64,000 nt of DNA from Alkalihalophilus pseudofirmus OF4 (GCF_000005825.2 NC_013791.2:2790001-2854000), one strand, 5' to 3'. Counted from the stretch's first letter, positions 23,254 to 32,050 are shown. The notes: a model not told the origin generated them from the sequence alone. A program made the numbers and translations.

Positions 23254-24765
23254 TTACCCTTTTTTCTGTTTTACCCGTTCAAGCTGGCTTGCTGCTTCTT
23301 CTAAATCTCCCATAAAGCGAATCGCAAAGGCTTCTTCTGGCATGTGCTTATTTGGCATAAGTAAAATCCTAAAGCCTGTCGCTTCTTCAAGCTGCTTTAA
23401 TAATTCCCCTTTTGGCCCGGCCAGAACAGCAGACACGGCAGAAGGAAGTTCAATCAGAATGGCTTCATGGTCCATGCCGCGGTACTCCCATATTAGTCGT
23501 TCAATTTTATAAGCCTGTGCCTCATCTGATAAAACAGATCCCTGCTCCTTACAAGTTGGACATGCTTTTGAAAGACTTGCCTGCAAGCTTTGACGCACTT
23601 TTTTCCGCGTCATCTCAACAAGCCCAAGCCCTGTTAAGCCTACCACATTCGTCTTCGTCCGATCCTGCTTCAGCCCTCGTTTAAAAGCTTCTAACACATA
23701 TTCACGATCTTCTTCTCGTTTCATATCAATAAAGTCAATAATAATAATACCTGAAGTATCCCTAAGTCTAAGCTGTCTTGCAATTTCCTTAGCTGCTTCT
23801 AGGTTGGTTTTCCGCACCGTATCTTGAAGATCCGTTTTCCCCGTGAACTTGCCGGTATTCACATCAATGACTGTTAATGCCTCCGTTTGATCAACGATGA
23901 GGTAGGCCCCGTTTTTCAGCCATATCTGCCTTCTTAATGCCTTATCTAGCTCTTTATCTATTCCAAATACCGAGAAGATATTTTCTTTGTCATGATAGAG
24001 CCTTACTTTTTCATGAACATCAGAGTAGGGAGCAAGGAGAGCTTTCAACGTCTGATAGTCATCAGCATCATCAATTACGATCTCATCAATTTGATTCAAA
24101 GAAAAATCAAGCATCATTTTCTCAATTAAACTCGAGCCCTGATGAATTAAAGCAGGAGCTCTCTTTTCTTTTCCCTCCTGCCACACACTCTCCCAGCTCG
24201 TTCGGAGAAAATGAAGATCTTGCTCGATCACCTCCGGCTTCGCATCTTCGCAAACTGTTCGGATAATCATTCCTTCGTTTTCCTTAAGAAGATCTTCTCC
24301 AATCCCGCGCAGCCGCTCTCTCTCTTCTTCTGTCCCCATTCGGCGGGACACTCCAACATACCCGCCTTCTGGCATATACACAGTGTATTTACCAGGCATT
24401 GAGACCACTCCTGATAAACGAGGTCCTTTTTGCCCGAATCCTTCCTTTGTGACTTGAACTAAAAGTTCTTGCCCTTTGGTCACAAATTCCGTAATATTTC
24501 GTTGTTTTTTCACCTCATCCGCTTCTTCTGATAAATGAAAACTTAGAAGATCATCCCGATAGAGGAACCCATTTTTTTCGCGCCCGATATCGACAAATGC
24601 TGCCTGCATGCCTGGCAGAACATTAACGACTCTGCCTATGTATACATTACCTACAATTCGATTTTCTGCAGGGCGCTCTACTAGTAACTCCACTACCTGC
24701 CCATTCTCCACTATTGCAGCGCGGCGTTCTCTTGTCGCTGTATTAAAATAGATTTTTCGATTCAC
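23254..24765 (-). CDS. rng: Ribonuclease G/E family endoribonuclease
   Basis: 503-residue RNase G-type enzyme that cleaves single-stranded RNA 5'-end dependently. An S1 RNA-binding domain (GNVYIGRVVNVLPGMQAAFVDIG, about 38-60) is followed by a 5' sensor, then the catalytic DNase I-like part. That part has metal-binding Asp in LTVIDVNTGKF and IIIIDFIDM, and a zinc-link CPTC (SKACPTCKEQG) near 402. It lacks the long RNase E C-terminal scaffold. B. subtilis 168 has no RNase E/G and uses RNase Y, but several other bacilli carry this gene upstream of rplU. The start is a GTG behind GGAGGG. Confidence 0.94.
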   Translation of the reverse strand: MNRKIYFNTATRERRAAIVENGQVVELLVERPAENRIVGNVYIGRVVNVLPGMQAAFVDIGREKNGFLYRDDLLSFHLSEEADEVKKQRNITEFVTKGQELLVQVTKEGFGQKGPRLSGVVSMPGKYTVYMPEGGYVGVSRRMGTEEERERLRGIGEDLLKENEGMIIRTVCEDAKPEVIEQDLHFLRTSWESVWQEGKEKRAPALIHQGSSLIEKMMLDFSLNQIDEIVIDDADDYQTLKALLAPYSDVHEKVRLYHDKENIFSVFGIDKELDKALRRQIWLKNGAYLIVDQTEALTVIDVNTGKFTGKTDLQDTVRKTNLEAAKEIARQLRLRDTSGIIIIDFIDMKREEDREYVLEAFKRGLKQDRTKTNVVGLTGLGLVEMTRKKVRQSLQASLSKACPTCKEQGSVLSDEAQAYKIERLIWEYRGMDHEAILIELPSAVSAVLAGPKGELLKQLEEATGFRILLMPNKHMPEEAFAIRFMGDLEEAASQLERVKQKKG

Positions 24766-24883
24766 AGGCCACCCTCCTTACGTCCAATTCCGTCCCTTTC
24801 ATTGTACCTTATCACAGCCTTTTATGCAGTCTTTCGATTACAGGATTACACAACTAATCCAAAGAACTAATAACAGTACAACA

Positions 24884-24917
24884 AAGAGAAGCGGTCAGCA
24901 ATCAGCCGCTTCTCTTA
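24884..24917 (-). terminator. Terminator-like hairpin at the end of spoIVFB
   Basis: AGAGAAGCGG (24885-24894) pairs perfectly with CCGCTTCTCT (24906-24915) and overlaps the spoIVFB stop codon. The following T-tract is weak (TTTGTTGT), so termination may be partial. Confidence 0.65.
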
Positions 24918-25781
24918 CCTTGATGCCAGCTCAGCAAATGTTATCTGCCACTGTTTTTTTTGAATAAGGGCATCCAACACTTGTGCCTCGCAAACCGTGA
25001 CCCTCTTTTTCGTCGCAGGATCAAGATAGTGAAATTCATGAATATATCCTCTATACATTTTTTTGATTCCGTCAAACAGGGAGAGCTGTCCTGATACAGC
25101 CACAGATTTGATTTTCTTTTTTGGAACCTTTTGGGTTTGAGGTCTTCCAATTAAAAATCGCATCATTCGATAATGCCTCTGCTTCCACTCCAGATAATGA
25201 ACGATCATCAGAAAGCTTAATACGACCCATAAATTTAAATGAAAGGGAAATAGCGCTGCACTAAAGATCGTAACCACTCCCAACACTGCACAAGAGGCAG
25301 ACCACGATCTTATTAATGCCATATGATAAGAGAAATACTTCATGTACAGCAATTGAATGAACCTTCCTCCATCAAGCGGCAAGATAGGAGCTAAATTAAC
25401 GAGCAAAATGGTGAGGTTATGCCAAACAAATAATTCATGTGTAGACTGCGACCATACGTCCAGATAAAGCAGGATATAAGATAATCCAATCATCCAAACA
25501 TGCTGAAGCGGCCCTGCGAGAATGACAATCAACTCTTCTTTTATCGGCCGGTTCCCGCTGTCTTCCACCTCCGCTACTCCGCCAAAAGGAAGCAGCTCAA
25601 TTTTGTGAATCCTCCACTTAAACGAATGAGCTGCTATCGCATGACCCATTTCATGTATAAAGACGATCGCAAAAACGAGAAGCACTTCACGAAAATATCC
25701 AGTGATTACCCCTCCTCCAAGCACGACCCAGAAGAAGGGATTGATCTTCATTTTAGAGAGCAGATACCATAGACTACTCAA
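24915..25781 (-). CDS. spoIVFB: SpoIVFB, intramembrane metalloprotease that activates sigma-K
   Basis: Site-2-type M50 zinc protease in the outer forespore membrane that processes pro-sigma-K during sporulation. The zinc motif HEMGH (FAIVFIHEMGHAIAAH) lies near residue 44 and the second motif NLAPILPLDGGRFIQ near 130. Six hydrophobic segments are visible, then a cytoplasmic C-terminal CBS-like domain. The N-terminal frame begins with TTG at 25781, overlapping the end of spoIVFA. I keep it because the preceding residues align with the B. subtilis N-terminus, while the internal ATG (25751) has no ribosome site. Length 288 is normal. Confidence 0.94.
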   Translation of the reverse strand: MSSLWYLLSKMKINPFFWVVLGGGVITGYFREVLLVFAIVFIHEMGHAIAAHSFKWRIHKIELLPFGGVAEVEDSGNRPIKEELIVILAGPLQHVWMIGLSYILLYLDVWSQSTHELFVWHNLTILLVNLAPILPLDGGRFIQLLYMKYFSYHMALIRSWSASCAVLGVVTIFSAALFPFHLNLWVVLSFLMIVHYLEWKQRHYRMMRFLIGRPQTQKVPKKKIKSVAVSGQLSLFDGIKKMYRGYIHEFHYLDPATKKRVTVCEAQVLDALIQKKQWQITFAELASR

Positions 25782-26571
25782 ATGAAATCACATCACTGGG
25801 ATCAATGTACTGATCTCCCTGTTTTAAAGCAAAGTAATAGACTCCTCTCCCTTCCTCATTAGTTGATACCGTGCCAATCTCATGGCCGGCTTGAATGTGG
25901 TCATACATATTTACATGAATGTCATTTAACAGCCCATAGATTGATTCGGTTCCATCATAATGCTGCACGACAACAGCCTTGCCAATCTCCTCATCATCGA
26001 TGCCGCCTACAGTAATTACATAGCCGCCCTTTGCCGCTTCTATACTTGTATTAGCGCCTGTTTCAATATAGACGCCTCGTCCATTCTGTTCAAAGCCTTC
26101 ACTAATCTGGCCGGATGCTGGTACGGCATAGACCATCTCCGCTTCCGGTTCCTCTTCATTTACGTCACCTAACGCCACATCTCTTGGCTCTGGCAATAGA
26201 GCCAGCGGCCGTCCAAATTGATTTTCATACCAATTGGCCACAGCAGCAAATTGAAATTCTTGTTCATACGAACCTTTCACAAACTGTCTGACTCCTTCAA
26301 ATTGAGGAGCTCCTGTTTTAAACATGATGGCAATGATAAGAAAGATGCAGACAGAGAGCATAGCCCGGATTAAGAAATGATCTTGTCCCTTCTTTAATGG
26401 CGGAGTACTTTTAAACGATCCTGGTTCGACGTAAAAATCAGGCTCTTCTCTTGCATCCTCATGCTTATGAACGAGCATCGGAGCGGTTCTTTCTCTTTGT
26501 TTAACATTCCCCTGTATCTCTCTTCTCCTTGATTCTAAACGCTTTTTGACTTTATTCAGCTGCTTAGACAT
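25774..26571 (-). CDS. spoIVFA: SpoIVFA, regulator of SpoIVFB
   Basis: Holds SpoIVFB inactive until the forespore signal arrives. The 265-residue protein has a basic cytoplasmic N-terminus, one membrane helix (about 68-85, FLIRAMLSVCIFLIIAIMF) and an extracytoplasmic LytM/M23-like domain. That domain (SGQISEGFEQNGRGVYIETG through YYFALKQGDQYIDP) lacks the H-x-x-x-D and H-x-H zinc ligands of active peptidases, as in other SpoIVFA. It overlaps spoIVFB by eight bases. In B. subtilis it follows minD directly; here the molybdenum cofactor cluster lies between. Confidence 0.92.
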   Translation of the reverse strand: MSKQLNKVKKRLESRRREIQGNVKQRERTAPMLVHKHEDAREEPDFYVEPGSFKSTPPLKKGQDHFLIRAMLSVCIFLIIAIMFKTGAPQFEGVRQFVKGSYEQEFQFAAVANWYENQFGRPLALLPEPRDVALGDVNEEEPEAEMVYAVPASGQISEGFEQNGRGVYIETGANTSIEAAKGGYVITVGGIDDEEIGKAVVVQHYDGTESIYGLLNDIHVNMYDHIQAGHEIGTVSTNEEGRGVYYFALKQGDQYIDPSDVISFE

Positions 26572-26669
26572 CCCTCATTCCACCTTTACCTTTAACTTGT
26601 TACAATAACTATATGACTTGTCCGTTTTTGATATGACAGAATTGGGAATAGGAAATAAGGAGGGGTCTT

Positions 26670-27260
26670 ATGGAGAGAAAATATCTTGGAGTTGTTTTGG
26701 CTGGAGGGCAGTCACGAAGATATGGACGTCAAAAAGCCCTAGCACACTATCAGAGCAAGCCATTTTTTATGCATAGTTTAGACGCATTGAAGGACCTTAC
26801 TGAAGAACAGCTCATTATCTGCCATCCTGCTATCTTAAAAGACATTAAAGCCAAGACAGAAACATCCGTTGTTCTAGATCACCCTAAATATCAAGGGTTA
26901 GGACCATTAGCCGGATTATACACAGCAATGAGCACAAAAGATGCTGAGTGGTATGTAACAGCTCCTTGTGATACACCTTATATACATACAGATGTCTATG
27001 AAAAGCTGATTAAGATCCAACAGGGAACAACTTCACAAGCCATTATTCCGATTATAGAAGGACGAAAACAGCCATTAATCGGTCTCTACCATAAAAGTCT
27101 GCAGCATACGATCAGCGAGCTGCTAGATCAAAAAATATATAAAGTAGGAGCCTTGCTAGAAGCGGCAGATACCTACTTAGCAGCTGATGCTTCATTCGAC
27201 CCGGAAGCGTTTCACAATGTCAACAAACCAGAAGACTGGCCAGAAGCAAAACTAGATTAA
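26670..27260 (+). CDS. mobA: MobA, molybdenum cofactor guanylyltransferase
   Basis: Transfers GMP from GTP to molybdopterin to form the MGD cofactor. The nucleotidyltransferase loop LAGGQSRRYGRQKAL lies at residues 10-24 and the metal-binding region APCDTPYIHTDVYEKL near 98. Length 196 is typical. It is divergent from spoIVFA and followed 11 bases later by an aldo/keto reductase. It opens the molybdenum cofactor cluster, whose other members are on both strands. AAGGAGGGG precedes the ATG. Confidence 0.92.
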   Translation: MERKYLGVVLAGGQSRRYGRQKALAHYQSKPFFMHSLDALKDLTEEQLIICHPAILKDIKAKTETSVVLDHPKYQGLGPLAGLYTAMSTKDAEWYVTAPCDTPYIHTDVYEKLIKIQQGTTSQAIIPIIEGRKQPLIGLYHKSLQHTISELLDQKIYKVGALLEAADTYLAADASFDPEAFHNVNKPEDWPEAKLD

Positions 27261-27271
27261 AGGAGAGATAT

Positions 27272-28198
27272 ATGTTGAAAAAAAGAAAAATAGGAACAAC
27301 AGATTTAGAAGTAAGTGAAATAGGACTTGGCTGTATGTCGCTTGGAACAGACCAAAATTATGCCACTCAAATTATCGATGCGGCTCTAGATGCTGGTATC
27401 AATTATTTTGATACAGCCGACCTTTATGATAAAGGATTAAACGAACAATTTGTCGGCAATGCCATTAAGCATCGTAGAAATGATCTGATCCTTGCAACAA
27501 AAGCTGGCAATCGGTTTGAGAGGGACAAGGAAGGCTGGGAATGGGACCCTTCTAAAAAGCATATTAAATCAGCCGTGAAAGACAGTTTAACCCGTCTGCA
27601 AACAGATTACATTGACCTCTATCAGCTTCACGGCGGAACCATTGAAGACCCGATTGACGAGACCATTGAAGCGTTTGAAGAATTGAAACAAGAAGGGGTA
27701 ATTCGCCATTATGGAATTTCTTCGATTAGACCGAATGTGATTAAGGAATATGTGAAACGTTCGAATGTAGAAAGCGTGATGATGCAGTACAGCTTGCTTG
27801 ACCGCCGCGCTGAGGAGTGGTTTTCTCTATTAGATGACCACCAAACCTCTGTTGTCGCAAGAGGGCCGCTCGCTAAAGGATTATTAGCCAAAAAACCTCT
27901 AAGCGCCGCAGGAGAAAAAATCCAAAAAGATGGTTATCTTGACTACACATTTGAGGAATTAAAAGTGGTTCTCGATAAACTTTCATCTCATGATGAATTC
28001 AAGCGCCCATTGTCTGAGCTTGCTTTGCATTACTGTCTGGCGCACCCTACTGTGGCCGCTGTCGTATGCGGGGCTAGCAGTATCGAACAAATTGAGGATA
28101 ATGTGCGCGCAGTAGAAACAAATCCGTTAACAGAAGAGCAGGTAACATTGCTAAAATCTCTTACAAAAGCCTCTACCTATGAGCAGCATCGCAGCTAA
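27272..28198 (+). CDS. Aldo/keto reductase
   Basis: NADPH-dependent oxidoreductase of the AKR superfamily (YqkF-like), 308 residues. The catalytic tetrad is visible: Asp and Tyr in NYFDTADLYDKG (about 48-55), Lys in LATKAGNRF and His in YQLHGGTIEDP. The C-terminal cofactor region CGASSIEQIEDNVRA is typical. The substrate is unknown. It shares a transcript with mobA but has no known role in molybdenum cofactor synthesis. A bidirectional terminator follows. Confidence 0.93.
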   Translation: MLKKRKIGTTDLEVSEIGLGCMSLGTDQNYATQIIDAALDAGINYFDTADLYDKGLNEQFVGNAIKHRRNDLILATKAGNRFERDKEGWEWDPSKKHIKSAVKDSLTRLQTDYIDLYQLHGGTIEDPIDETIEAFEELKQEGVIRHYGISSIRPNVIKEYVKRSNVESVMMQYSLLDRRAEEWFSLLDDHQTSVVARGPLAKGLLAKKPLSAAGEKIQKDGYLDYTFEELKVVLDKLSSHDEFKRPLSELALHYCLAHPTVAAVVCGASSIEQIEDNVRAVETNPLTEEQVTLLKSLTKASTYEQHRS

Positions 28199-28200
28199 CA

Positions 28201-28240
28201 AAAAAAGCAAGGTTTCTGAGTTCAGAAACCTTGCTTTTAT
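28201..28240. terminator. Bidirectional terminator between the aldo/keto reductase and moaD
   Basis: AAAAGCAAGGTTTCTG pairs with CAGAAACCTTGCTTTT around a 4-nt loop, with A-run and T-run on either side. It serves both convergent units: mobA-reductase from the left and moeA-mobB-moaE-moaD from the right. Confidence 0.9.
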
Positions 28241-28252
28241 TTCTATTCATTT

Positions 28253-28495
28253 TCACCCGCCGCTAACTGGAGGGATAAACGCAATCACATCACCGTCTTT
28301 AAGGACTTCTGTACCTTCTGCATATTCTTCGTTTACAGCAATCATCGATTGATCAATAACATGCGCAATTCCCTCATGCTGCTCTTTTACCATTTCTTTC
28401 ACTTCTTTAAGGCTTTTTCCTGAAGCATCGATTTGCATTTCTTTTGTGTTCAGACGCTCAGCTAACTCAGCAAATAATAATAACGTAATCATCAT
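28253..28495 (-). CDS. moaD: MoaD, molybdopterin synthase sulfur carrier subunit
   Basis: Ubiquitin-like 80-residue protein whose C-terminal Gly-Gly (PPVSGG) becomes a thiocarboxylate that delivers sulfur to precursor Z. Its partner is MoaE, whose stop codon overlaps this start by four bases. The hydrophobic core LLFAELAERL and DGDVIAFIPPVSGG are typical. The second Met is an equally good start. Confidence 0.94.
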   Translation of the reverse strand: MMITLLLFAELAERLNTKEMQIDASGKSLKEVKEMVKEQHEGIAHVIDQSMIAVNEEYAEGTEVLKDGDVIAFIPPVSGG

Positions 28496-28956
28496 TCGTC
28501 TCCTTTAGGTGGTTTACCAGTTGGATAGGCTACTTTTTCAAGCTGATCGCCCATCCATTTTTCCCCGTCTTCCCAATGCTCCTTTTTCCAGATCGGCACA
28601 ATCTCTTTAATGCGCTCAATCGCATAACGGCTTGCTTCATAGGAATCGTTACGGTGAGGAGTAGAAACTGCAATCACAACAGCTATTTCACTAATTTTAA
28701 GCTGCCCGATCCGATGAGTGATGGCCGCTCTTGTATCCGGCCACTTTTTTTTAATTTCCTCCCCAATTTGGGCAAGCTTTTTAACAGCCATTGACTCATA
28801 CGCTTCATAGGCTAAATAAATCGTACGCTTTCCATGTGTAAGCTCTCGAACCGTGCCGATGAATGTATTAATCGCACCTGCATGAGGATGTTCTACTTTT
28901 TTCACAATTGCTTCTATACTAATTGGATCTCTTGTAATCTCGTATAAATTCTCCAT
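28492..28956 (-). CDS. moaE: MoaE, molybdopterin synthase catalytic subunit
   Basis: Converts cyclic pyranopterin monophosphate to molybdopterin with MoaD. Conserved stretches are HPHAGAINTFIGTVRELTHGK, LAYEAYESMAVKKL, HRIGQLKISEIAVVIAVSTPHRN and the catalytic region VPIWKKEHWEDGEKW. I start at the ATG at 28956, which overlaps the mobB stop by one base (TAATG) behind GGGAGAAG (154 residues). The frame continues ten codons into mobB but lacks a better start. Confidence 0.94.
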   Translation of the reverse strand: MENLYEITRDPISIEAIVKKVEHPHAGAINTFIGTVRELTHGKRTIYLAYEAYESMAVKKLAQIGEEIKKKWPDTRAAITHRIGQLKISEIAVVIAVSTPHRNDSYEASRYAIERIKEIVPIWKKEHWEDGEKWMGDQLEKVAYPTGKPPKGDE

Positions 28957-29474
28957 TATTTCTTCTCCCAACGCGTTATAATCCATTCACTAATCCGTGC
29001 GGCATCATTCAAATGAAACACCGGCAAGTCCACTCTCTTTATTGGCAAGGCAGTCACAATTGCTTCTACCTGTTTTAGTGTAGCGACTAGCTTAAGATCA
29101 CTCTCTTCTTTTACAATGATTAGTTTCGGGTAATCTTCTTGCTTAAACCCTTCCACAAGGACTCCATCAAGATCAAGAGTTTGATACATTGCCAGCAGTT
29201 GATCTAGTGATGGCTTTTGTTCTTGGGCCGCCTGCAATTGCAGAGCCCCATCTTCATTCATAACGAGACTTGCAGCCGCACCAGCTTGACGATGTTTCCA
29301 TGAGTCTGTGCCAGAATCTAGAGATACAAGCTTGGTCGCATGTCCATGGTGCTTGATTGTCCCTATCCTCAAACCTCTTTTGGCTAGGTCAGCAATGACT
29401 TTTTCGATTAACGTTGTTTTTCCGCTGTTTTTATACCCTACCACTTGAATGATAGAATTTACTCCCACGGCCAC
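28956..29474 (-). CDS. mobB: MobB, molybdopterin-guanine dinucleotide biosynthesis GTPase
   Basis: Small P-loop NTPase (172 residues) that assists MobA in MGD formation. The Walker A motif GYKNSGKTTLIEKV lies near residues 13-26, and IGTIKHHGHA and VLVEGFKQEDYPKLIIVK are conserved. The start is a GTG at 29474 inside the end of moeA, with GAGGG six bases upstream, so it is coupled to moeA translation. Confidence 0.93.
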   Translation of the reverse strand: MAVGVNSIIQVVGYKNSGKTTLIEKVIADLAKRGLRIGTIKHHGHATKLVSLDSGTDSWKHRQAGAAASLVMNEDGALQLQAAQEQKPSLDQLLAMYQTLDLDGVLVEGFKQEDYPKLIIVKEESDLKLVATLKQVEAIVTALPIKRVDLPVFHLNDAARISEWIITRWEKK

Positions 29475-30724
29475 TTGCTTCCCTCACCATCTAATAACAG
29501 CACCTCAACATCCATTCCAGTTGTAAATCCTCTTGTCCCGCCCGGCAGTACGATCAAAGCATTGGCATCACTAAGCGAGGTAACAGAACCTGATTTATCA
29601 AGACCGGTAGGAATCACGTGAAGACGCCCCTCTTTAATGCTTACCCTGCTGCGCACAAAACGTGTAAACGGGTTAGGTTTAGGAAAGTCAGCATCCAACA
29701 CTGCTCGCTCTTTTTGCAGATGAGGCTTGTCATGGCTGAAGCTAGATAGAAGGATCGGACGAACAAAAAGCTCAAAGCCGACATAGCATGCCGACGGGTT
29801 GCCCGATAATCCGAACAACAGTTTATCGCCTAGCGCAGCGACCGTTGTCACACTACCTGGCCTCATCCCAACCTTATTAAATAACACCTCTGCTCCTAAC
29901 TTCTTATAAATGGCAGGCAGATAATCATAATCGCCTACAGATACTCCACCAGTTGTGATTAAAAAATCAACTTGATCGATCGCATTGCTTATTGCTTCAT
30001 AGCATTGATCAAAATCATCTACCAGCTTCCCAAAATAAACAGGCTCTGCTCCCGCTTTTTTTAGCTGTCCAGCTGTCATGTAGGCATTGCTGTTACGAAT
30101 CTTTCCAGGTACAAGCTCATCACCCACATCAAGCAGTTCTGTTCCTGTCGCAAAGATTCCCACTTTGGGTTTCTGATACACTGGTACCTTTGCATATCCA
30201 AACGTTGCAAGCAGCGCCTTGACCCCGGGTGTGATTTTAGCTCCTTTTGAAACTAATTTAGATCCTTTGGTCGTATCTTCACCTTGCTTTGACACATTAT
30301 CCCCTGCTAGAAACGAACGCTTAATTTCTATAAAATCCCGCTCAGCTTCTTTACATTCTCTTGTTAACTCAAACTGCACCACCGCATCTGCAGCAGCTGG
30401 AATTTGAGCGCCTGTCATAATCCGGATTGCTTCTCCCTTTTTTAAGGATTTGGAAGCAACCGACCCTGCCCCTATTTCTTCAATTACTTCTAAAGTGACA
30501 GGGTGTTCTCTTGTGGCAGAAATCGTATCTTCGGCACGGATGGCAAATCCATCATATGGAGATTTGTCAAAAGGCGGCACATCATGATCTGCCTTTATTT
30601 CTTCCGCTAAATAGTATCCATCACACTCATCAATGGATATCATCTTTACTCTTCCTTCTTTTATGTACTTCATCACTCGTGTAACCGCTTCAGAAACTGC
30701 GATCGGCTTTCTTCTTTCTACCAA
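29459..30724 (-). CDS. moeA: MoeA, molybdopterin molybdenumtransferase
   Basis: Inserts molybdate into adenylylated molybdopterin. Domain order is typical: N-terminal MoeA domains (CDGYYLAEEIKADHDVPPFDKSPYDGFAIRAED), a MogA-like central domain (FATGTELLDVGDELVPGKIRNSN; TTGGVSVGDYDYL), and a C-terminal barrel (FVRSRVSIKEGRLHVIPTG). I choose the TTG at 30724, six bases after GAGGTG, giving 421 residues. A GTG three codons upstream lies inside the Shine-Dalgarno itself. One base beyond that Shine-Dalgarno starts a 68-bp microsatellite, so repeat slippage could alter expression. Confidence 0.93.
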   Translation of the reverse strand: MVERRKPIAVSEAVTRVMKYIKEGRVKMISIDECDGYYLAEEIKADHDVPPFDKSPYDGFAIRAEDTISATREHPVTLEVIEEIGAGSVASKSLKKGEAIRIMTGAQIPAAADAVVQFELTRECKEAERDFIEIKRSFLAGDNVSKQGEDTTKGSKLVSKGAKITPGVKALLATFGYAKVPVYQKPKVGIFATGTELLDVGDELVPGKIRNSNAYMTAGQLKKAGAEPVYFGKLVDDFDQCYEAISNAIDQVDFLITTGGVSVGDYDYLPAIYKKLGAEVLFNKVGMRPGSVTTVAALGDKLLFGLSGNPSACYVGFELFVRPILLSSFSHDKPHLQKERAVLDADFPKPNPFTRFVRSRVSIKEGRLHVIPTGLDKSGSVTSLSDANALIVLPGGTRGFTTGMDVEVLLLDGEGSKWPWE

Positions 30725-30737
30725 GTGAAACACCTCG

Positions 30738-30805
30738 CTATCTATCTATCTTTCTATCTTTCTATCTTTCTATCTTTCTATCTTTCTATCTTTCTATCCT
30801 TCTAT
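30738..30805. repeat. Octanucleotide microsatellite abutting the moeA ribosome binding site
   Basis: Seventeen consecutive tetramers of the CTNT type: CTAT three times, then (CTTT CTAT) six times perfectly, then CCTT CTAT. On the moeA coding strand it is a purine-rich (GATA/GAAA) run. It ends one base from the moeA Shine-Dalgarno (GAGGTG). Repeats of this kind can change copy number by slipped-strand mispairing; here that would change the untranslated leader length without shifting the reading frame. Confidence 0.9.
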
Positions 30806-30882
30806 CAACAACACTCTCTTTTTTACACATAAGAAATTCCTTTTATTATACAAAAGAAAATAGTTTTATTAAAGCGGAATAA

Positions 30883-30905
30883 GGCCGCAAATCATCGTTG
30901 CGGCC
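30883..30905 (-). terminator. Terminator-like hairpin after moaB
   Basis: GGCCGCAA and TTGCGGCC form a perfect 8-bp GC-rich stem around a 7-nt loop, 19 bases past the moaB stop. The following tract on the minus strand (TTATT) is only weakly T-rich, so partial read-through into moeA is possible. Confidence 0.55.
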
Positions 30906-30923
30906 TCATCTGTATCGTTACTA

Positions 30924-31436
30924 TTAACGATCTTTTAAAATCTCTCTCATCACATGGCCAAGCTCTGGCACAATGATTCTGTCCATTGCAAGCTTCACCG
31001 CACCTGGTGATCCTGGCATTGAAAAGATGGCTTTTCCATCTCTGACACCCGCAATCGCGCGGCTTAAAATAGCTGCTGTTCCAATATCTTCGACAAAGCT
31101 TAAATAACGGAACACTTCCCCAAACCCTGGCATTTCTTTATCCAAACTGTCACGAACGGCTTCATACGTCGTATCACGCAATGCGATTCCTGTACCGCCG
31201 TTAATTAAAATGGCATCAATATCAGCACGGCTCGCTGCAATCTTTAACCAATGCTGGATTTGACTGTACTCGTCACGGACAATCTGGTATTCTGTTACAC
31301 TATGTCCGCCCTCTTCTAACATTTCACGGATTAACGTTCCGCTTTTATCTGTATCATACGACTTTGTATCTGAAACTGTTAAAATCATACAACGCACTTC
31401 AGCTGGCGCTTCTTTCTTATGTTGTTCTACTGACAT
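30924..31436 (-). CDS. moaB: MoaB, molybdopterin adenylyltransferase-type protein
   Basis: MogA/MoaB-family protein that adenylylates molybdopterin before molybdenum insertion. The MoCF-binding motif INGGTGIALRDTTYEAV near residue 95 and SMPGSPGAVKLAMDRIIVPELGH near the C-terminus are diagnostic. Length 170 matches Bacillus MoaB. No separate mogA was seen, so MoaB probably fills that step. It lies upstream of moeA on the same strand and is divergent from moaC. AGGGGG precedes the ATG. Confidence 0.92.
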   Translation of the reverse strand: MSVEQHKKEAPAEVRCMILTVSDTKSYDTDKSGTLIREMLEEGGHSVTEYQIVRDEYSQIQHWLKIAASRADIDAILINGGTGIALRDTTYEAVRDSLDKEMPGFGEVFRYLSFVEDIGTAAILSRAIAGVRDGKAIFSMPGSPGAVKLAMDRIIVPELGHVMREILKDR

Positions 31437-31558
31437 GTTGATTCCCCCTAAATTGACAAAAAAATAACTTTTCCATTATGATAACACAGATATCCAACAA
31501 CAAAAGGCAATCCCCTCAAATGACGGGAAAGCAGGTTAAAAAGGAGCGATGAACTAGG

Positions 31559-32041
31559 ATGAGTGAACTGACCCATTTTAATGAACAAGGACGCGCCAAA
31601 ATGGTTGATATTTCTGATAAACAAGAAACAACAAGAACAGCCATTGCTCATACAAGCATTGAAGTAACAAATGAGATTCATCAAAAGATTGAGGAAGGAA
31701 AGATTGGAAAAGGTGATGTTCTCTCTGTTGCCCAAGTGGCTGGTATTATGGCGGCTAAAAACACGTCACAATGGATCCCGATGTGCCACCCGCTCTCCCT
31801 TACTGGCATCAATATCCGCTTTTCATGGGAACAGCAAGAACAAAAATGGGTGCTCAAGATTGAAGCTGAGGTGAAGACAAAAGGGAAAACGGGAGTAGAA
31901 ATGGAAGCATTAACAGCTGCCAGTGCTACGGCTCTTACCGTTTATGACATGTGTAAAGCATTAGATAAAGGAATGATGATCGGTCAAACGTACTTAAGCC
32001 ACAAGAGCGGCGGTAAAAATGGCGACTATCACCGCGCTTAA
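31559..32041 (+). CDS. moaC: MoaC, cyclic pyranopterin monophosphate synthase
   Basis: Second enzyme of molybdenum cofactor synthesis, forming cPMP from the MoaA product. Conserved blocks are visible: [14 protein letters not shown] at the start, [21 protein letters not shown] with the Cys-His motif, and [30 protein letters not shown] with the catalytic Lys. Length 160 is normal. moaA, which must act just before it, is not in this window. A strong terminator follows. Confidence 0.96.
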   Translation: MSELTHFNEQGRAKMVDISDKQETTRTAIAHTSIEVTNEIHQKIEEGKIGKGDVLSVAQVAGIMAAKNTSQWIPMCHPLSLTGINIRFSWEQQEQKWVLKIEAEVKTKGKTGVEMEALTAASATALTVYDMCKALDKGMMIGQTYLSHKSGGKNGDYHRA

Positions 32042-32050
32042 CAGAACGAA

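Noticed and set aside
30738-30805. CRISPR-like or iteron array
   Set aside because: Units are 4/8 bp with no spacers, so it is a microsatellite. No CRISPR array, tRNA or rRNA gene was found in the window.
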